The translations under genes and the position numbers were made by a program. Shown here piece after piece: positions 33,512 to 44,650 of a DNA stretch of 64,000 nt. Position 1 is the first letter of the stretch. The number at the start of each line of letters is the position of its first letter. The stretch lies in the NCBI GenBank assembly GCA_021234155.1, contig JAJEKV010000020.1:9983172-10047171 (forward strand), written 5' to 3'. A model generated the notes under the pieces. The model saw only the letters and a program-made list of their open reading frames with translations, did no database searches and had not been told where the DNA came from. The stretch comes from Isoetes taiwanensis (lineage: Eukaryota; Streptophyta; Lycopodiopsida; Isoetales; Isoetaceae).

Positions 33512-34054
33512 TGTTGAAATAAATCATTTAAAATCCAGAGAGAGAGAGAAGGATGCAAATATGATCATTAGGGCAATGGTTCCTTATGGGATATATGTGA
33601 TGAAATATGGATATTGAGTTAAGGTTAAACCATTAGAATTTGTTAATGGTTTAATATCGTGAATGTTGAAGCTTTGCATATTTGGTAAGACATGACGGTC
33701 GTATATAGGTGAGACAGCTGCATCCGATCAAATCTGGCAAGTCAAAGGATCAGTGAATAGAAGATTCACAAAAGCTAAGCGGCCAGATCCAAGCCTAAGC
33801 GGCCGGATCTGGCCTTATAAATAAAAGGAGAATTGTAATGTTAAAAAGCTGCAATGAGAATCATGCAGGCTTGGGTTGTCGAAGAAATTTAACACCGTTC
33901 ATTTGGTTATTTAAGTTCACTTCTCAATGGTTATTTAAGTTCTTATGGTCCTATGCATTGTTATGAAATATTGTCTTATTAGCTATTTGATACTATTTCA
34001 TATTTGAAGTTCTAAGGCTAAAAGATTGAAGTTGCATTGATCTATATCTCTTCA
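33512..34054 (+). repeat. Copia 3' LTR (543 bp)
   Basis: Same ends as the 5' LTR. It carries an extra copy of a TTATTTAAGTTC stretch near 33905-33945, which explains the longer length. Confidence 0.93.
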
Positions 34055-34059
34055 ACCAA

Positions 34060-36800
34060 ACACTACAAGATTTGAGTTCTGCGGGTTTGCTTATATGCAT
34101 GATCAAGGAGAGCCTCAGGCACAATCTCCAATTGATCTTCTGTCATCTCCAAAAGTATCGATATATCAAAATTCTCTTCTGGATCGGGGTTATGCTTCTT
34201 GAGAAGGCTCACACAAAAGACTTTATGGACCTTCAAATGTGCGGGTAGATTCAACCCATATGATTGAGAATCTATCATCTCGGTTATCTCAAAAAGTCCT
34301 GCCCATGTAGGTGCAATTTTCTTGTAATTGTCAATTTTGAGTTTGGCTTGCTTCACCTTGATCTTTAGCCATACGAACTCACCAACTTGAAATTCCCGTG
34401 GTGTTCGATGCCGATCGGCAAGGCTCTTTTTGCCGAGCTCTGGCGGCTAACAAATACCCTCAAACTTCCTTGACGAGGGCCTGCATATCTGTAAGCAATT
34501 ACTGAGAGACTTCCACCTTGGAAACTGGATAATGCCATGTGTCCGGAGTAAGGCATTGATAACCGTAGTTGATCATAAAAGGAGACATTCTTGAAGACTC
34601 CTGTTTAGTACTGTTATGCGCAAACTCTACCAAATGGATATAGTCTGCCCATTGGGATTGCTTGTTTCAGACATCGATATGCAGCATGTCTTTGATTATG
34701 TGGTTGGTACGCTCTGTTTGGCCATCCGTCTGTGGGTGATAGGTTGTGCTCATCGCAAACTTAGTTTGAATTGCGCTAAAGAAATCCTTCCAGAATGCAC
34801 TAACAAACTTAGGATCCCGGTCCGATATAATGGTATGGGGCATCCCATGAAGACGAAACACTTCCTTCATGAACAACAAGGCGATATCTAATGACATTGC
34901 AAAAAAGTGTGCCATTTTGGAAAGCTTGTCGACCACCACCATCAAGGCATCAAAGCCCCTTATAGTGCGCGGAAGCCCCACGATAAAATCCATGGTAACA
35001 GCTTCCCATTTTGCATTAGGAACATCTAAGGATTGTAATTCCTATGGGATGCGTAACTATTCCGCCTTTGTTTGCTGACATATCTCACATTGCTTAATGT
35101 ATCGGACAATGTGTTTCTTCATCCCTGGCCACAAATAGCTGGAGCAGATCTTAAAATATATTTTTATAAATCCTGCATGCCCCGCTATAGGACTGTTATG
35201 TGTGTCGTGGAGAATGAGCTTGCTAACTCCTGATGTCTTGGAAACACATAGCTTATCCTTGTAATAAAGAAGATTAGCCTCCTTCTTATAATGGCGGAAA
35301 GCCTCCCTCTCCTTATCAGTTCTGGCTTCCTTGGATAGACTTTTCTATATTTCCTGAAATTTAGGATCTGTTGAAAGAGTCAGTTGTATATGCTTACCAA
35401 ACTCGTTGGAGAGAGTGGAAATAGTATTACAATATGTTTGGGTGACCAATGGATGTCTGGAAAGTGCGTCAGCAACAACATTATGCTTGTCCGTCTTATA
35501 GACTACTTCAAAATCATACTCTTCCAGAAACTCCATCTATCGTCATTGTCTAAGATTGAGGTGGGGTTGCGTGAAAATGTAGTGGAGGCTTTGGTGATTG
35601 GTATCCAAATCGTCTCCCGAATAAGTAATGCCTCCAAATACGCAAGGCACGCACGACGACAAGCAATTCTTGATCATGCGTGTGGTAACGTTGTTCTACA
35701 TCATCCATTTTTCTAGAATCATAGGCGATTACCCTATCTTCCTGTATTAATACTCCACCTGTAGCAATCTTACTAGCATCTGCAGAAACAATATGCCCCA
35801 AGTAGTCAACCTTGGTGGTTGCAAACCTACACTTGGAGAACTTGGCATAAAGTTGATGGCGTCTCAATTTCTGCAAGGCCAACCGAAGATGGCGCTCATG
35901 GTCTTCTAAGGTTTTGCTATATATGAGGATATCATCGAAGAAAATGATGATGAAGTCATCAAGGTATTCACAGAAAACATCTTCATCAACCTCATAAATG
36001 TGGCAGGAGCATTAGTTAGTTTAAGTGGCATAACAGTAAACTCATAATGGCCATAACGTGTCCGAAAAGTGGACTTATGGATATCATTCTCTTTAATTCT
36101 TATCTGGTGATATCGTGAGCGAAGATCAATCTTTGTGAAATACTTAACTTTTTGCAATTGATCCATCAAGTCATCGGCACACGGTAGAGCATAGCGATCA
36201 ATAACTTCCTCCTATTTAGACTTGATCTCTACTTATGCAAGCCTAACAAGACAAGCAACCTGATACTTCTTAATGGCTTTATCCAACCGACGCAATGAAA
36301 TACACTGCATAATTGGAATAACTAGTTTACCTGCTATGGTTTCTCGAGCTCCATTAACTGCGTTAGAGGTGGCTTCTCGCTTTTCAAAATCAATGTTGGC
36401 CTTTGCAGCTGTCAAGAATCTCATACCAACAATAAGATCATAACAACCAATATTCATAATCTCGGCTCCTAGAGCAACATATGTTCTTGGCAACTCAATA
36501 TTCAAATTAATACGTCGACCTTGAGTATGGCATACAGCCCCACTAGCCAGCGTGACTGGACGTGGCTTTGACTTCAAAGGAGTAAGTTGTAAAGCTTCTG
36601 CCATTCTGGATGAAGCAAAATTGTGCGTGCTATCGGTGTCCATAAGGATGATAAAGGGTTGTCGGTCTACTTGGCCAAGGTTGGCTATTTGCGTGACCTG
36701 TTTCAATAGCGGCATAAATGTGGGACTCACCCTGTATATAGTCTGGTGCCTCGTCATCAACAATGATTTTAAGTTCATTTGGAGTTATGACATAATCCCA
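34060..36800 (-). pseudogene. Element C pol (many frameshifts)
   Basis: Protease with ILMDTDSTHNFASSRM at 36640-36690; the usual DTG is DTD here, so the active-site Gly is lost. RT pieces at 35906-36169 ([13 protein letters not shown]) and 35550-35882 ([16 protein letters not shown], then RNase H DSRKMDDVEQRYHTHDQELL). RNase H end at 35345-35536 (FLEEYDFEVVYKTDKHNVVA). Integrase at 34667-34993 (MDFIVGLPRTIRG, SDRDPKFVSAFWKDF). The C-terminal part is at 34063-34356, and the chromodomain end is at 28371-28494 across the copia element. A homologue of A and B pol but on a separate branch. Confidence 0.85.
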
Positions 36801-37905
36801 ATCCACTTCTGCAAGAGCAGCTTGAGCAGCCTGTGTCATATAGGGGCACTCCTGCATATGGTTTCCCGGTCGAAAACATCGAAAGCAGGCCTTGTCTTTT
36901 CGTAACTGCTCACGAGAGCTTCTTTTGGAATGGCTTGCAAAATGTCACGGACAGCTCCTGCAGTATTAAAAAACTTATCTGGCACAGTAAAAGAAACTTT
37001 CTTATCTTGCTTCTGATACCCAGCCAATGAGGGAGGTCCTGGACTAGGTGAGCGTCCCCGATATGGTGTGTAGCCCCTGTTTTGACCAAAGGTAGAAGGA
37101 CATGGTGGCTGATACTTAGGGTTATCCTCCTCCAAGCTAAGAGCCTTAGCTTCAGCTTCTTGCTACTGTCTTGGGATCGATGGCTCGGACCATTTTCCTG
37201 AGAGTATGGGATAAGCCCTCAATATACCCCTCAACTGCCCTGCGTTCATTTATCCCCGAAACATACAACTGTAAATGCATGAATTCATCTGTGTATGCTT
37301 GGACTATCATATTTTTTTGTTCCAGGCAGTAAAAAGTTTGAATTTGTTGGTAGCGATGAGCTCTGGGGACATAGTGATATTTGAAAGCTTTGGCAAAAAC
37401 CTTATATCGACACCTGCCTCGAGTCAATCCATGAGAACGAGCATATCCCTTCCACCAAATACGGGCTGACCCTGTGAGGTTAGTGGCGGCAACCTTGCCG
37501 ATATCCTTTCTCTGTCATCCTATAGGATTTGCCAAATTCATGCATCTCATCCAACCAGGATTCGACAGCCACACCTGACTTGGTTTTACCCAAGAACTGA
37601 GCCAATTTATGGTTCTTCCAAATGCTGGTAATGGCAGAGTCTATGGTTTTCTGATAGTCCTTCTTTTTGGACTTTGCATAATCATCTGCTGACTCAAAGG
37701 ACTTCAATGACTCGGATGATTCCGAACTGGCATCAGATGATGAACTGCTCTGTGTATACTTTGTGTGTGCGGATGTAATTGGAGCAGGTATCGGTACAAG
37801 TGGCGATGGTGGCTGATGATTTGCTATAGCGGGAACCTCAGACCCATATTCTTGCGGTATTGGTGGTGGATTGCTTTGAAGCACATAAGCTTGGAGCTCA
37901 GTAAG
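36801..37905 (-). pseudogene. Element C gag (broken)
   Basis: N-terminal Ser/Pro-rich part 37480-37884 with VAVESWLDEMHEFGKSYRM; capsid part 37152-37427 with KAFKYHYVPRAHRYQQIQTF and VEGYIEGLSHTLRKMVRAID; then 36836-37135 and a zinc knuckle CFRCFRPGNHMQEC near 36850-36895. Reading frame is lost between the parts. Order and motifs match gag of A and B. Confidence 0.83.
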
Positions 37906-38103
37906 CTAATGCTTCATAAGTATGAGCTCCTGCTTGGGAGTGAGACGACCGGGTTGCACGGGTGTCCCCCATTGAGGGGGATGTACACCGTTGAAAATAT
38001 AGATGAGATTGAGATAAGCACAACATTCAAGCATTGTCATATTAACACCATTAGAAAAGAAGTTACTTGAGGTTAAAGTAGAAATTAACGTCACATTTAA
38101 CAT

Positions 38104-38925
38104 AGTGCTCGAATGGACAACAGAACGTGGAATTTCATTTATACAAGATGTTTATACATAAGCATAGTCCACTGGAGATGTGACTCGATTCAATATCGAA
38201 TGAAGGGTACTATCCCTTACTGACCACAACAGATTATACTTCTGCCAAGCCCGGAGGATGATATCCTGGTATTCCATAGTCGGGCTTATGATGGTGCATC
38301 GTAAGTCATGGGTGGATTTATCTCGAAGAAGCGTGACAAGTTCCCACCCATTAGTGGGGTAGCATGGTATGTTTGTTTCTACAGTAGACCCCGCAGTAGA
38401 TGTACAATCAATGACTTATAAATTACATACAAGGCATTCAACAGAGAGAGAGAGAATAAACATAGAATATCAAAGTTTGTATTGTAAATGGCATACACGT
38501 GCCTATTTGAGTAATACATATATGTTAATGGCCAAGGGCCATAAACTACAATAAAAAAAACTATCATTCGGGAACTAATGGGTCATTTTTCATTATAACT
38601 TTTGATCATGATCCATGTAGCAATGGGAGTCTTGGAGGTGATAATCCATTCATATATCTTTTTACGATATAAATATATAAGAAATAAGCAAAAATCATAT
38701 TTTTAAGGTTAACGATATATGACCATATTGAAATACATCATAAGGGTAACTCATTGGAAAGCTAATGATAACTTAACATTTTGACAAGTGGATCAAAAGT
38801 TATGGGGAAAAGCAATCTCATGAGGATAAGAAGTTAATAGTGGGCAAATTCCATTGGATTCTTATGGGGATGAAATGAGATCTCAAATTTCCTCTAAACA
38901 ATAAAAAAATAAAAAAAAACTATAT
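38104..38925. other. Non-coding stretch between C gag and unknown ORF
   Basis: No ORF of note. AT-rich, with an AG run at 38443-38454. In A and B this gap is only 80-170 bp, so C has gained about 800 bp here. I see no terminal repeats. Confidence 0.5.
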
Positions 38926-40191
38926 TCATGAAAGGAGCTTCATGCTCATCCATGGTGCGATGTCCGCTCCTAGGCGGTCAATCTCATGAGGATCCCGAGC
39001 AGCCACGGACACATATGTGAGCACACAATGTGGGAGCTTCTTATGGCCGGCTAAGGTGAATAACACACGGAGTGCCCACCATGATGCCTCTGCCTCTGGA
39101 GCTAGATCCCACGCCACAAAAAGGACATGTCCCTGCTTAAAAGCTGAAAGGAAGAAGCAGGTAATGTGATTTCCCCGAGCACTAACCTCTGGGATGACAA
39201 AGATGGTTACTTCCTTGTCGAGGTCCATAGTGACCTCCTCTTCCGTAACTTCCCGCTTTTCTTCCTTCAGATGATCTTTGTTGTCATAAAGATTTTCCCC
39301 TTCTTCATCCGACTCTGAGGGAATATCCACCATGTTAATGTTTGGGCCGTGGGGTCCCATAGCAAGAAAAGCTTCTTCAGGTGGCTGTGTCAGGGCCTCT
39401 TGCAACATAAGGTCTCACAGCCTCAAGAGGGTGTCAACTGGCTCAATGGTCTCCTGATGAAATTTAAGCAACTGTTGCACCTCAATAAAGAACTCGGCCA
39501 ATGTAAAATCGATGAAATCATCCATGCAATTCTCCGCGAGCTCATACAATACTCGTGCCTTCCTTTTGGACTTAAGGTCAGCAACAACATGGTAAGTCCA
39601 CATAATATCCTCCAATAGGAGGTATTATTGCCCTTGGTGGTAGATAACCGGGAGGGCATCCAAGCCAGTAAGATGTGCCCCTTGATCTCGGTGTAGGGGC
39701 ATCTGCTCCGCTAACTGTTTCCACCGGGCGACGTCATCCTCTCGGACGTACTCGTCATCTTTTTCGTCTAAAACCGCTGACGCTTTGTCCTTCTTTGCTG
39801 GGAAGGTTTCCTCTTCAACGTACTGATCCATGAGTATAGCCAGAGCAAAGTTTACCTCAAAATATTGCTGGCCCTCATGCATCAGGACGGGTGGGTTCTT
39901 GCCCCATCTAAGTTTTCATGTGAGGATGTTAGAGGCATGAGAACCACCCCCCAACATATCTCTCACAATGGCCCTCTCCAAATAAAGGTGGGGTGGATCC
40001 CCTATGGTGATACAGAGGGGTACTATTTCCTGAGTGTAAAACTCAAGGAAAGCAACATAGTCGGGGTGGGCCTGCGTGTTAGTAATGAGGTCCACCATTT
40101 GGAACAGAAAATGCTGAAGGAGGTCGAATGGGACTTGAGGATCCCAATGTTCTCCATGTTGGTACCATTGGAGAAGGCTAGAGGTATCCAT
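38926..40191 (-). pseudogene. Element C homologue of the unknown ORF
   Basis: Pieces from 40191 down: MDTSSLLQWYQHGEHWDPQ (39916-40191), an acidic part (39625-39882), YLLLEDIMWTYHVVADL in 39415-39615, and 38926-39408 with VTIFVIPEVSARGNHITCFF and LTYVSVAARDPHEIDRL. The pattern of blocks (RW/QWY start, YLLLxDI, a sheet-rich C-terminal domain ending before a DLxxDRL-like motif) follows the B protein in the same order, at low identity. That and its position before gag support homology. Two or three stops break it. Confidence 0.62.
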
Positions 40192-40329
40192 TGCACAAGC
40201 GAGTATTGGAGGAGGAGCGAGAAGCCAAGGAAGTAAAGAGAAAATGAAACCCTAAACAATATTCAGTGTAACTTTTTTTAAAACTTTATGCTGACATCAG
40301 TGCCAGTCATTATTAATAATTAAATAAAC

Positions 40330-40375
40330 AACAAATTTATCGCGGCGGCCAAGGCTGCCGCGAACATTTCTCTTC
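40330..40375 (-). repeat. GC-rich palindrome copy 1
   Basis: Minus strand: AGAAATGTTCGCGGC, AGCCTTGG, CCGCCGCGATAAATTT. It matches the copies at 57554-57603 and 60455-60502. It lies about 140 bp upstream of the C unknown ORF start. Confidence 0.85.
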
Positions 40376-40694
40376 ACTCACTCACTTATTAGTTTGAAAC
40401 CTTGTGCGAAGTTGGAACGCATTATACATGCTAGTGCTCAAAGTCTGTCGTTAAACTTTTTGTAGAGACACCCAGTTTTCATTCACTTAGAGTGCATAGA
40501 TCAACATATAATGCATTTGCCACAATAACCTCCAATCCCAAACAATATTTCTGCCACATTGCAATGTCCATGTACAAAAGATGTTGGCTTTCAAATTCAT
40601 CAACATAGAATTGAGAATCTCAACGTCCATATGTTTTCATACTTAAGAGAAAACTCAAGGGAATACAGTGATACATGCAGTAATAAATATGGCC

Positions 40695-41015
40695 CTAGCA
40701 AGTTGATTAGTTTTTCTTCAAGTCTTTCAACAAACCAACAACCTGTTGCATTGTTAGTCGTTTCGAACGGCACTCAGCAGTACATAAATATGCAATTCGC
40801 AACATTTCAAGCATTTCCTTAGTAGACTCTTCACTTAAAAGCCATCTAGTGCCTTGTGACTGTGTTTATCACGAACTAAGGTCCTTACCCAGTTAATCAA
40901 CTTACCACTATAATTTCCTTTCCCAATTACAAGCTCAGACAACACATATCCAAAGCTATAAACATCGCCCTTCGCTGATAGATCCTTGCTCTCTATGTCT
41001 CCTGATTTGTACTCC
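40695..41015 (-). pseudogene. LRR receptor-like kinase C-terminal fragment
   Basis: Ser/Thr kinase piece of plant LRR-RLK type. GEYKSGDIESKDLSAKGDVY continues to YSFGYVLSELVIGK and [13 protein letters not shown] (about 40860-41015), kinase subdomains IX-X. After a frameshift near 40842 comes [20 protein letters not shown] and [12 protein letters not shown] (about 40700-40820), subdomain XI with its conserved Arg. Catalytic loop and upstream parts are not visible. It lies in the spacer between two element C ORFs, so it was either captured or inserted there. Confidence 0.75.
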
Positions 41016-42628
41016 CCTTATTTCATGGCTAATAGTCTTGAGTAAAAAAACCATGGGCGCATTGAATAGGCAAGCTTTCTTCAAGGAGCAATCTCGGGGA
41101 TGTGACCTCTTTGAAAACACATTGTTGGCAGTATTTTATTCTTTGTTAGGAAGATAATAGGAAAGATGCAAATGTAAGAAAAAAAGCAAGGAATACCCAT
41201 GTATAAGGTTCCCAACAACAAACGACACTAAGATAATTATATATGGCCGCCATCACTCCAATTGCCAGCTGGTGCTATTGGCTCTCTCAACATCTAGTTC
41301 GTGTCTCATCCGGTATACAAAGAATCCTAAAAATGAGAGCAAAGTACTAAGACACTGGAGTACAATCATGACGAATTTGTGATGGAAGAATGTCACACAT
41401 CTTGCATTTGCTATATATAGGGACAACTTGATGCCAACATGTATTTTGGAAAATAGATAACATTTTTATTTTGAAAAGATAGATAGATAGATAGGCTGGG
41501 AAAAAAAAAAGCACTAATGTGGACCATCCGACTCTTGGCGCTTTCATTTTCCCTAGTTTTCGCTCATTCTGCCCAGCCGCTCAAATTGTTAGAAGCAGCT
41601 CGAGATTCGGCAATGGTGCAATGGATCAAATGGATCCGCCGGATTATCCACAAACATCCCAAATTAGGTTTTCAAAGATCTGACACAGATCCTCTTACAT
41701 GGTTTTCGTCCAAGTCTTAGATGCAAAAGAAGAAAAGCCCCTTTCAGGTTTTCCGTCCAAGTCTTAGATGCATGCATAGAAGGGATTTGGACGCCCAAAA
41801 TAGGTGAAACAATACGAGCATGGACAAAAATTTAGGCGAAAAACATCTCAGAATCGAGCAAACACACAGCTTTGCTTCAGACAGAAAAAACTCGATCTGA
41901 GCCAACCATTGCACATTTTTGTTTTGTTTTGCATAAGCATTTGCAGAAGACTGTACCTAATGCACCTTTCTGTTTTTTTCTTGCATCTGCATTTTAGAGC
42001 ATTTATTACCAAGAATTTCCATTGCCTCAAAGCTCATGAGCACCGAAAACAAAGAGAATAGCTCTGGATTAGCTCTTTCTTACTATTTTTTAGATGGCCT
42101 ATAATAAACGCCCATCAGATGATTCGGATTTGCCTTTGAGAGCTGCCATAGTCTGCAGAAGAATGCGGACCAGTTTTGTGCTCCCAAATCATATCAAAGG
42201 GGAAACGCATAGTATTTTTGGGTAAAAACAGAGCATATCACAACAAAAACAGGGGATTTCGGTGCTAAAACAGGGGATTTTGTGCCCAAATAGGTTGAAT
42301 CTGTCAATTTAGTAGCTTTTAAGCAAGAAATTCAAAAATCCATTTGCAGGGAAGAGTCGGCAAGGCATTACAGAGGCACAAAAATCAGAGATTCTTGTCT
42401 TAGAAGCAATCTATACAACCACATAATCCACACAAGTGTTCGCCGCCATTCAGACTTGCCAGATGGTCGGAGCAGCGAGGCAAACCGCACGATTATCTAT
42501 CTGGCGCAAGACGATCTATAGCTATTTTCCATTTTTCTCTCTCACTGAAAAAAATCCAGGGAAAACATGTGTTAACGTTAGAATGTACAATTTGCTGCGA
42601 CGTGGACGTCCCTATCGGACATAATAGA
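41016..42628. other. Spacer of element C without recognised gene
   Basis: Only short random frames. A/T-rich, with repeated phrases such as TTTTCCGTCCAAGTCTTAGATGCA-like copies at 41705-41770 and a GGGGATTT pair at 42252-42282. In B the corresponding interval is about 730 bp, so most of this and the kinase piece are extra. Confidence 0.45.
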
Positions 42629-44062
42629 TTATATATGTGTAGATAGTCTATACTTACAAAAGAATTTAGGCAATAATTTTTTTTTATATTTATATACAAA
42701 ATTCGTACAACAAAATGCTTGACAAGCAAGCTTAATATGGTCTCCCCGAATTCTCCTGGCAAGAGTCAAGTCCTTGGTCATGATGGTAACCCTCTTGGCA
42801 TGAATAGCACAGATGTTAGCATCCCCAAAAAGTGCTACCAGGTAATCTTCGGTGGCCTCCTGGAGGGCGAGCATAGAAAAGATTTGGAACCGAAGATCAG
42901 TCCGACACTCTTGTGTTATCTCTCGGACGAGGCGCTGGAAGGAAAGCTTCTGTAGCAGAAGCTCTGTTGTCGTCTGATATTTTCGAATCTCTCTCAACGA
43001 CACGGCGGTACTAGGCCTATACCTGTGCGGCTTCTTTGGTTGTGCCGGCTTCTTGGACAGGGTCTTGCCCCATGAGACCGGCCGAGGTCGGGCGGCATCC
43101 ATGCAGTCCTGCCGACGGGCAGAGCTCGTGGCTTTTTCGATGCTCCCAACTGTCTTGAGCTTCTCTTTATAGGCGCTTCCCGACTTATGAGTCGTGGATT
43201 TTCGCCTGTGTTTAACAAGAGGGGTCTTCGTCTGGTCAGGAGCCCGCTGCGTATTCTGCTCTTCGTTTTGTTGGGTCTACTGCCGATCCTCATTCTGCTT
43301 GGCAAGCTCCTCTGCCTGCCCTTGCTATTCGGCCCCTTCTACCTCTTGCTGCGGGGCGTGTGCAACTGCCATGCGCTCTTCCGCCTCTGCGAGGCGACGA
43401 GCAGTAATCCTTTGCAGCAACTCGGCGTGATATCTGTCTGGCCTATCCTGCATATCTAGCTGAAGGGAAATCAAGTGATCCACTGTGAGGTATGATGGGA
43501 CTTCACCTCAGACAAAACTTTGGGTTGCCTCATCATAGTGGTAGGGGGGAAGATCAAAGGGATCCCCCAATATGATGGCGTGGTTGTCTCCCAGGTAGGT
43601 ATATTCCTTACCTCTGGCCCCTGAATCTCTGCTCGCCGATTCTCGAGCGTCGTCACCTCAAGCGAGCCCTATGATCCTTTCGGCCTCTGCCCGGATGGCC
43701 TCATCTTCAGCAACCTCCACATACACGGGAAACTTGACCAGCATCAGGACCTAATCAAGCTATTCTACTAGCATGTAGGGTTGTCCTAGGGCATTAAGTT
43801 TCAGCAAAAAGCGCTCGGACAGATGGAAAATAGGGTAAGGGACCCTATGTCCAGCGATGAACCGTTGTACCAACTCTTCTAGGAGAAGGTCAACCTTTCC
43901 CGAGTCGTCGGCAAGCTGCTCGCCAAGCTCGGCAAAGAGCTGGTGGACGCTGAGGTTACTATAATATACAAAGCCACGGGTATGAGCCATGTTCATTGCG
44001 GTAAGAAAAGGATTTGAAAGGAGGCGCTGGTATGGCAGCTGTGGCAGCGATGAAACACACAA
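42629..44062 (-). pseudogene. Element C histone H3-like ORF (best preserved histone fold)
   Basis: The histone fold (about 42737-43024) is close to canonical H3: [74 protein letters not shown] then RIRG. The frame runs 34 codons past the normal H3 end. Upstream in other frames are basic/Gln-rich linkers (43190-43470) and an N-terminal domain (43760-44062; MAHTRGFVYYSNLSVHQLF). At least two frameshifts and two stops. Position between 5' LTR and unknown ORF matches A and B. A stray host H3 gene is less likely because of the fused upstream region and shared order. Confidence 0.85.
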
Positions 44063-44636
44063 AGTTATGGGGAAGCAAGCTCTTCTCCGGAGGCTATGGT
44101 GGAGGGGCGAGGCGAAGGGCGCTAAGCGGCGGGGTGGGATAAAAAAATAACCGTCACTTTTTTTAAAGGTTCAAATTTTTTTCAAAACTTTTTTTTTTTA
44201 ATAAAGAATTTTATACGGTGGAAATACGCATTTTTATACGAGTGTGTGTCGGGTGAAATACCGGTTTCTTTTTCGATTCTAAGACGCCATTTTGCTCGAC
44301 ACGCACTCTGTGCTCCCGGGCCCATTTGATGTCGTTTTGATGCCTGATGATGGTGTCCCTAGGGTAATTGGATCGTGCCCGACATGTTGGTGCAAAAATT
44401 GCCTCCATCCGAGTTACCTAGAAAAAGGTATGGCTCTTGACCTCTTTCCTCCACAACTTACATACTTAAGATACTAGCTTACACTTTCATGCCTAACTGG
44501 TTTAGTCCTTTAACTAGGCCAACACACATCCTAACTATGGAATTGGGATAGTTTAACCTAAGACAAAGTCTCCTACAACCAACCAACCTATCGAGTTAAA
44601 CTATGGCCAATGTAATGATTTGGTCTACCAAAATCA
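44063..44636 (-). promoter_or_regulatory. Element C leader between LTR and H3-like ORF
   Basis: No coding frame. A T-rich block (44151-44200, GTCACTTTTTTTAAAGGTTC) resembles 40268-40290 before the other C ORF (GTAACTTTTTTTAAAACTTT). No CTATAAATAG box and no 63-bp hairpin of the A/B type. Regulatory role is a guess from position. Confidence 0.35.
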
Positions 44637-44649
44637 TGCTATGATACCA
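44637..44649 (-). promoter_or_regulatory. Element C primer-binding site (decayed)
   Basis: Minus strand ATGGTATCATAG next to the LTR, against TGGTATCAGAGC in B. Confidence 0.65.
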
Positions 44650-44650
44650 T

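Larger units (their letters stand above)
28495..34059 (+). mobile_element. Nearly complete Ty1/copia element with TSD ACCAA
   Basis: LTRs at 28500-29024 and 33512-34054 start TGTTGAAATAAATC and end TATATCTCTTCA. The target duplication ACCAA is at 28495-28499 and 34055-34059. The primer-binding site is at 29027-29038 and the polypurine tract TGAAAGGGGAA at 33501-33511. The LTRs differ by few bases plus a short insertion of about 18 bp in the 3' LTR, so it is the youngest visible insertion. It landed in the chromodomain end of element C pol. Internal ORFs have several frameshifts. Confidence 0.96.

Noticed and set aside
42629-43102. Independent host histone H3 gene
   Set aside because: The frame runs on past the normal H3 end, upstream coding is fused and broken, and its place between LTR and unknown ORF matches A and B.
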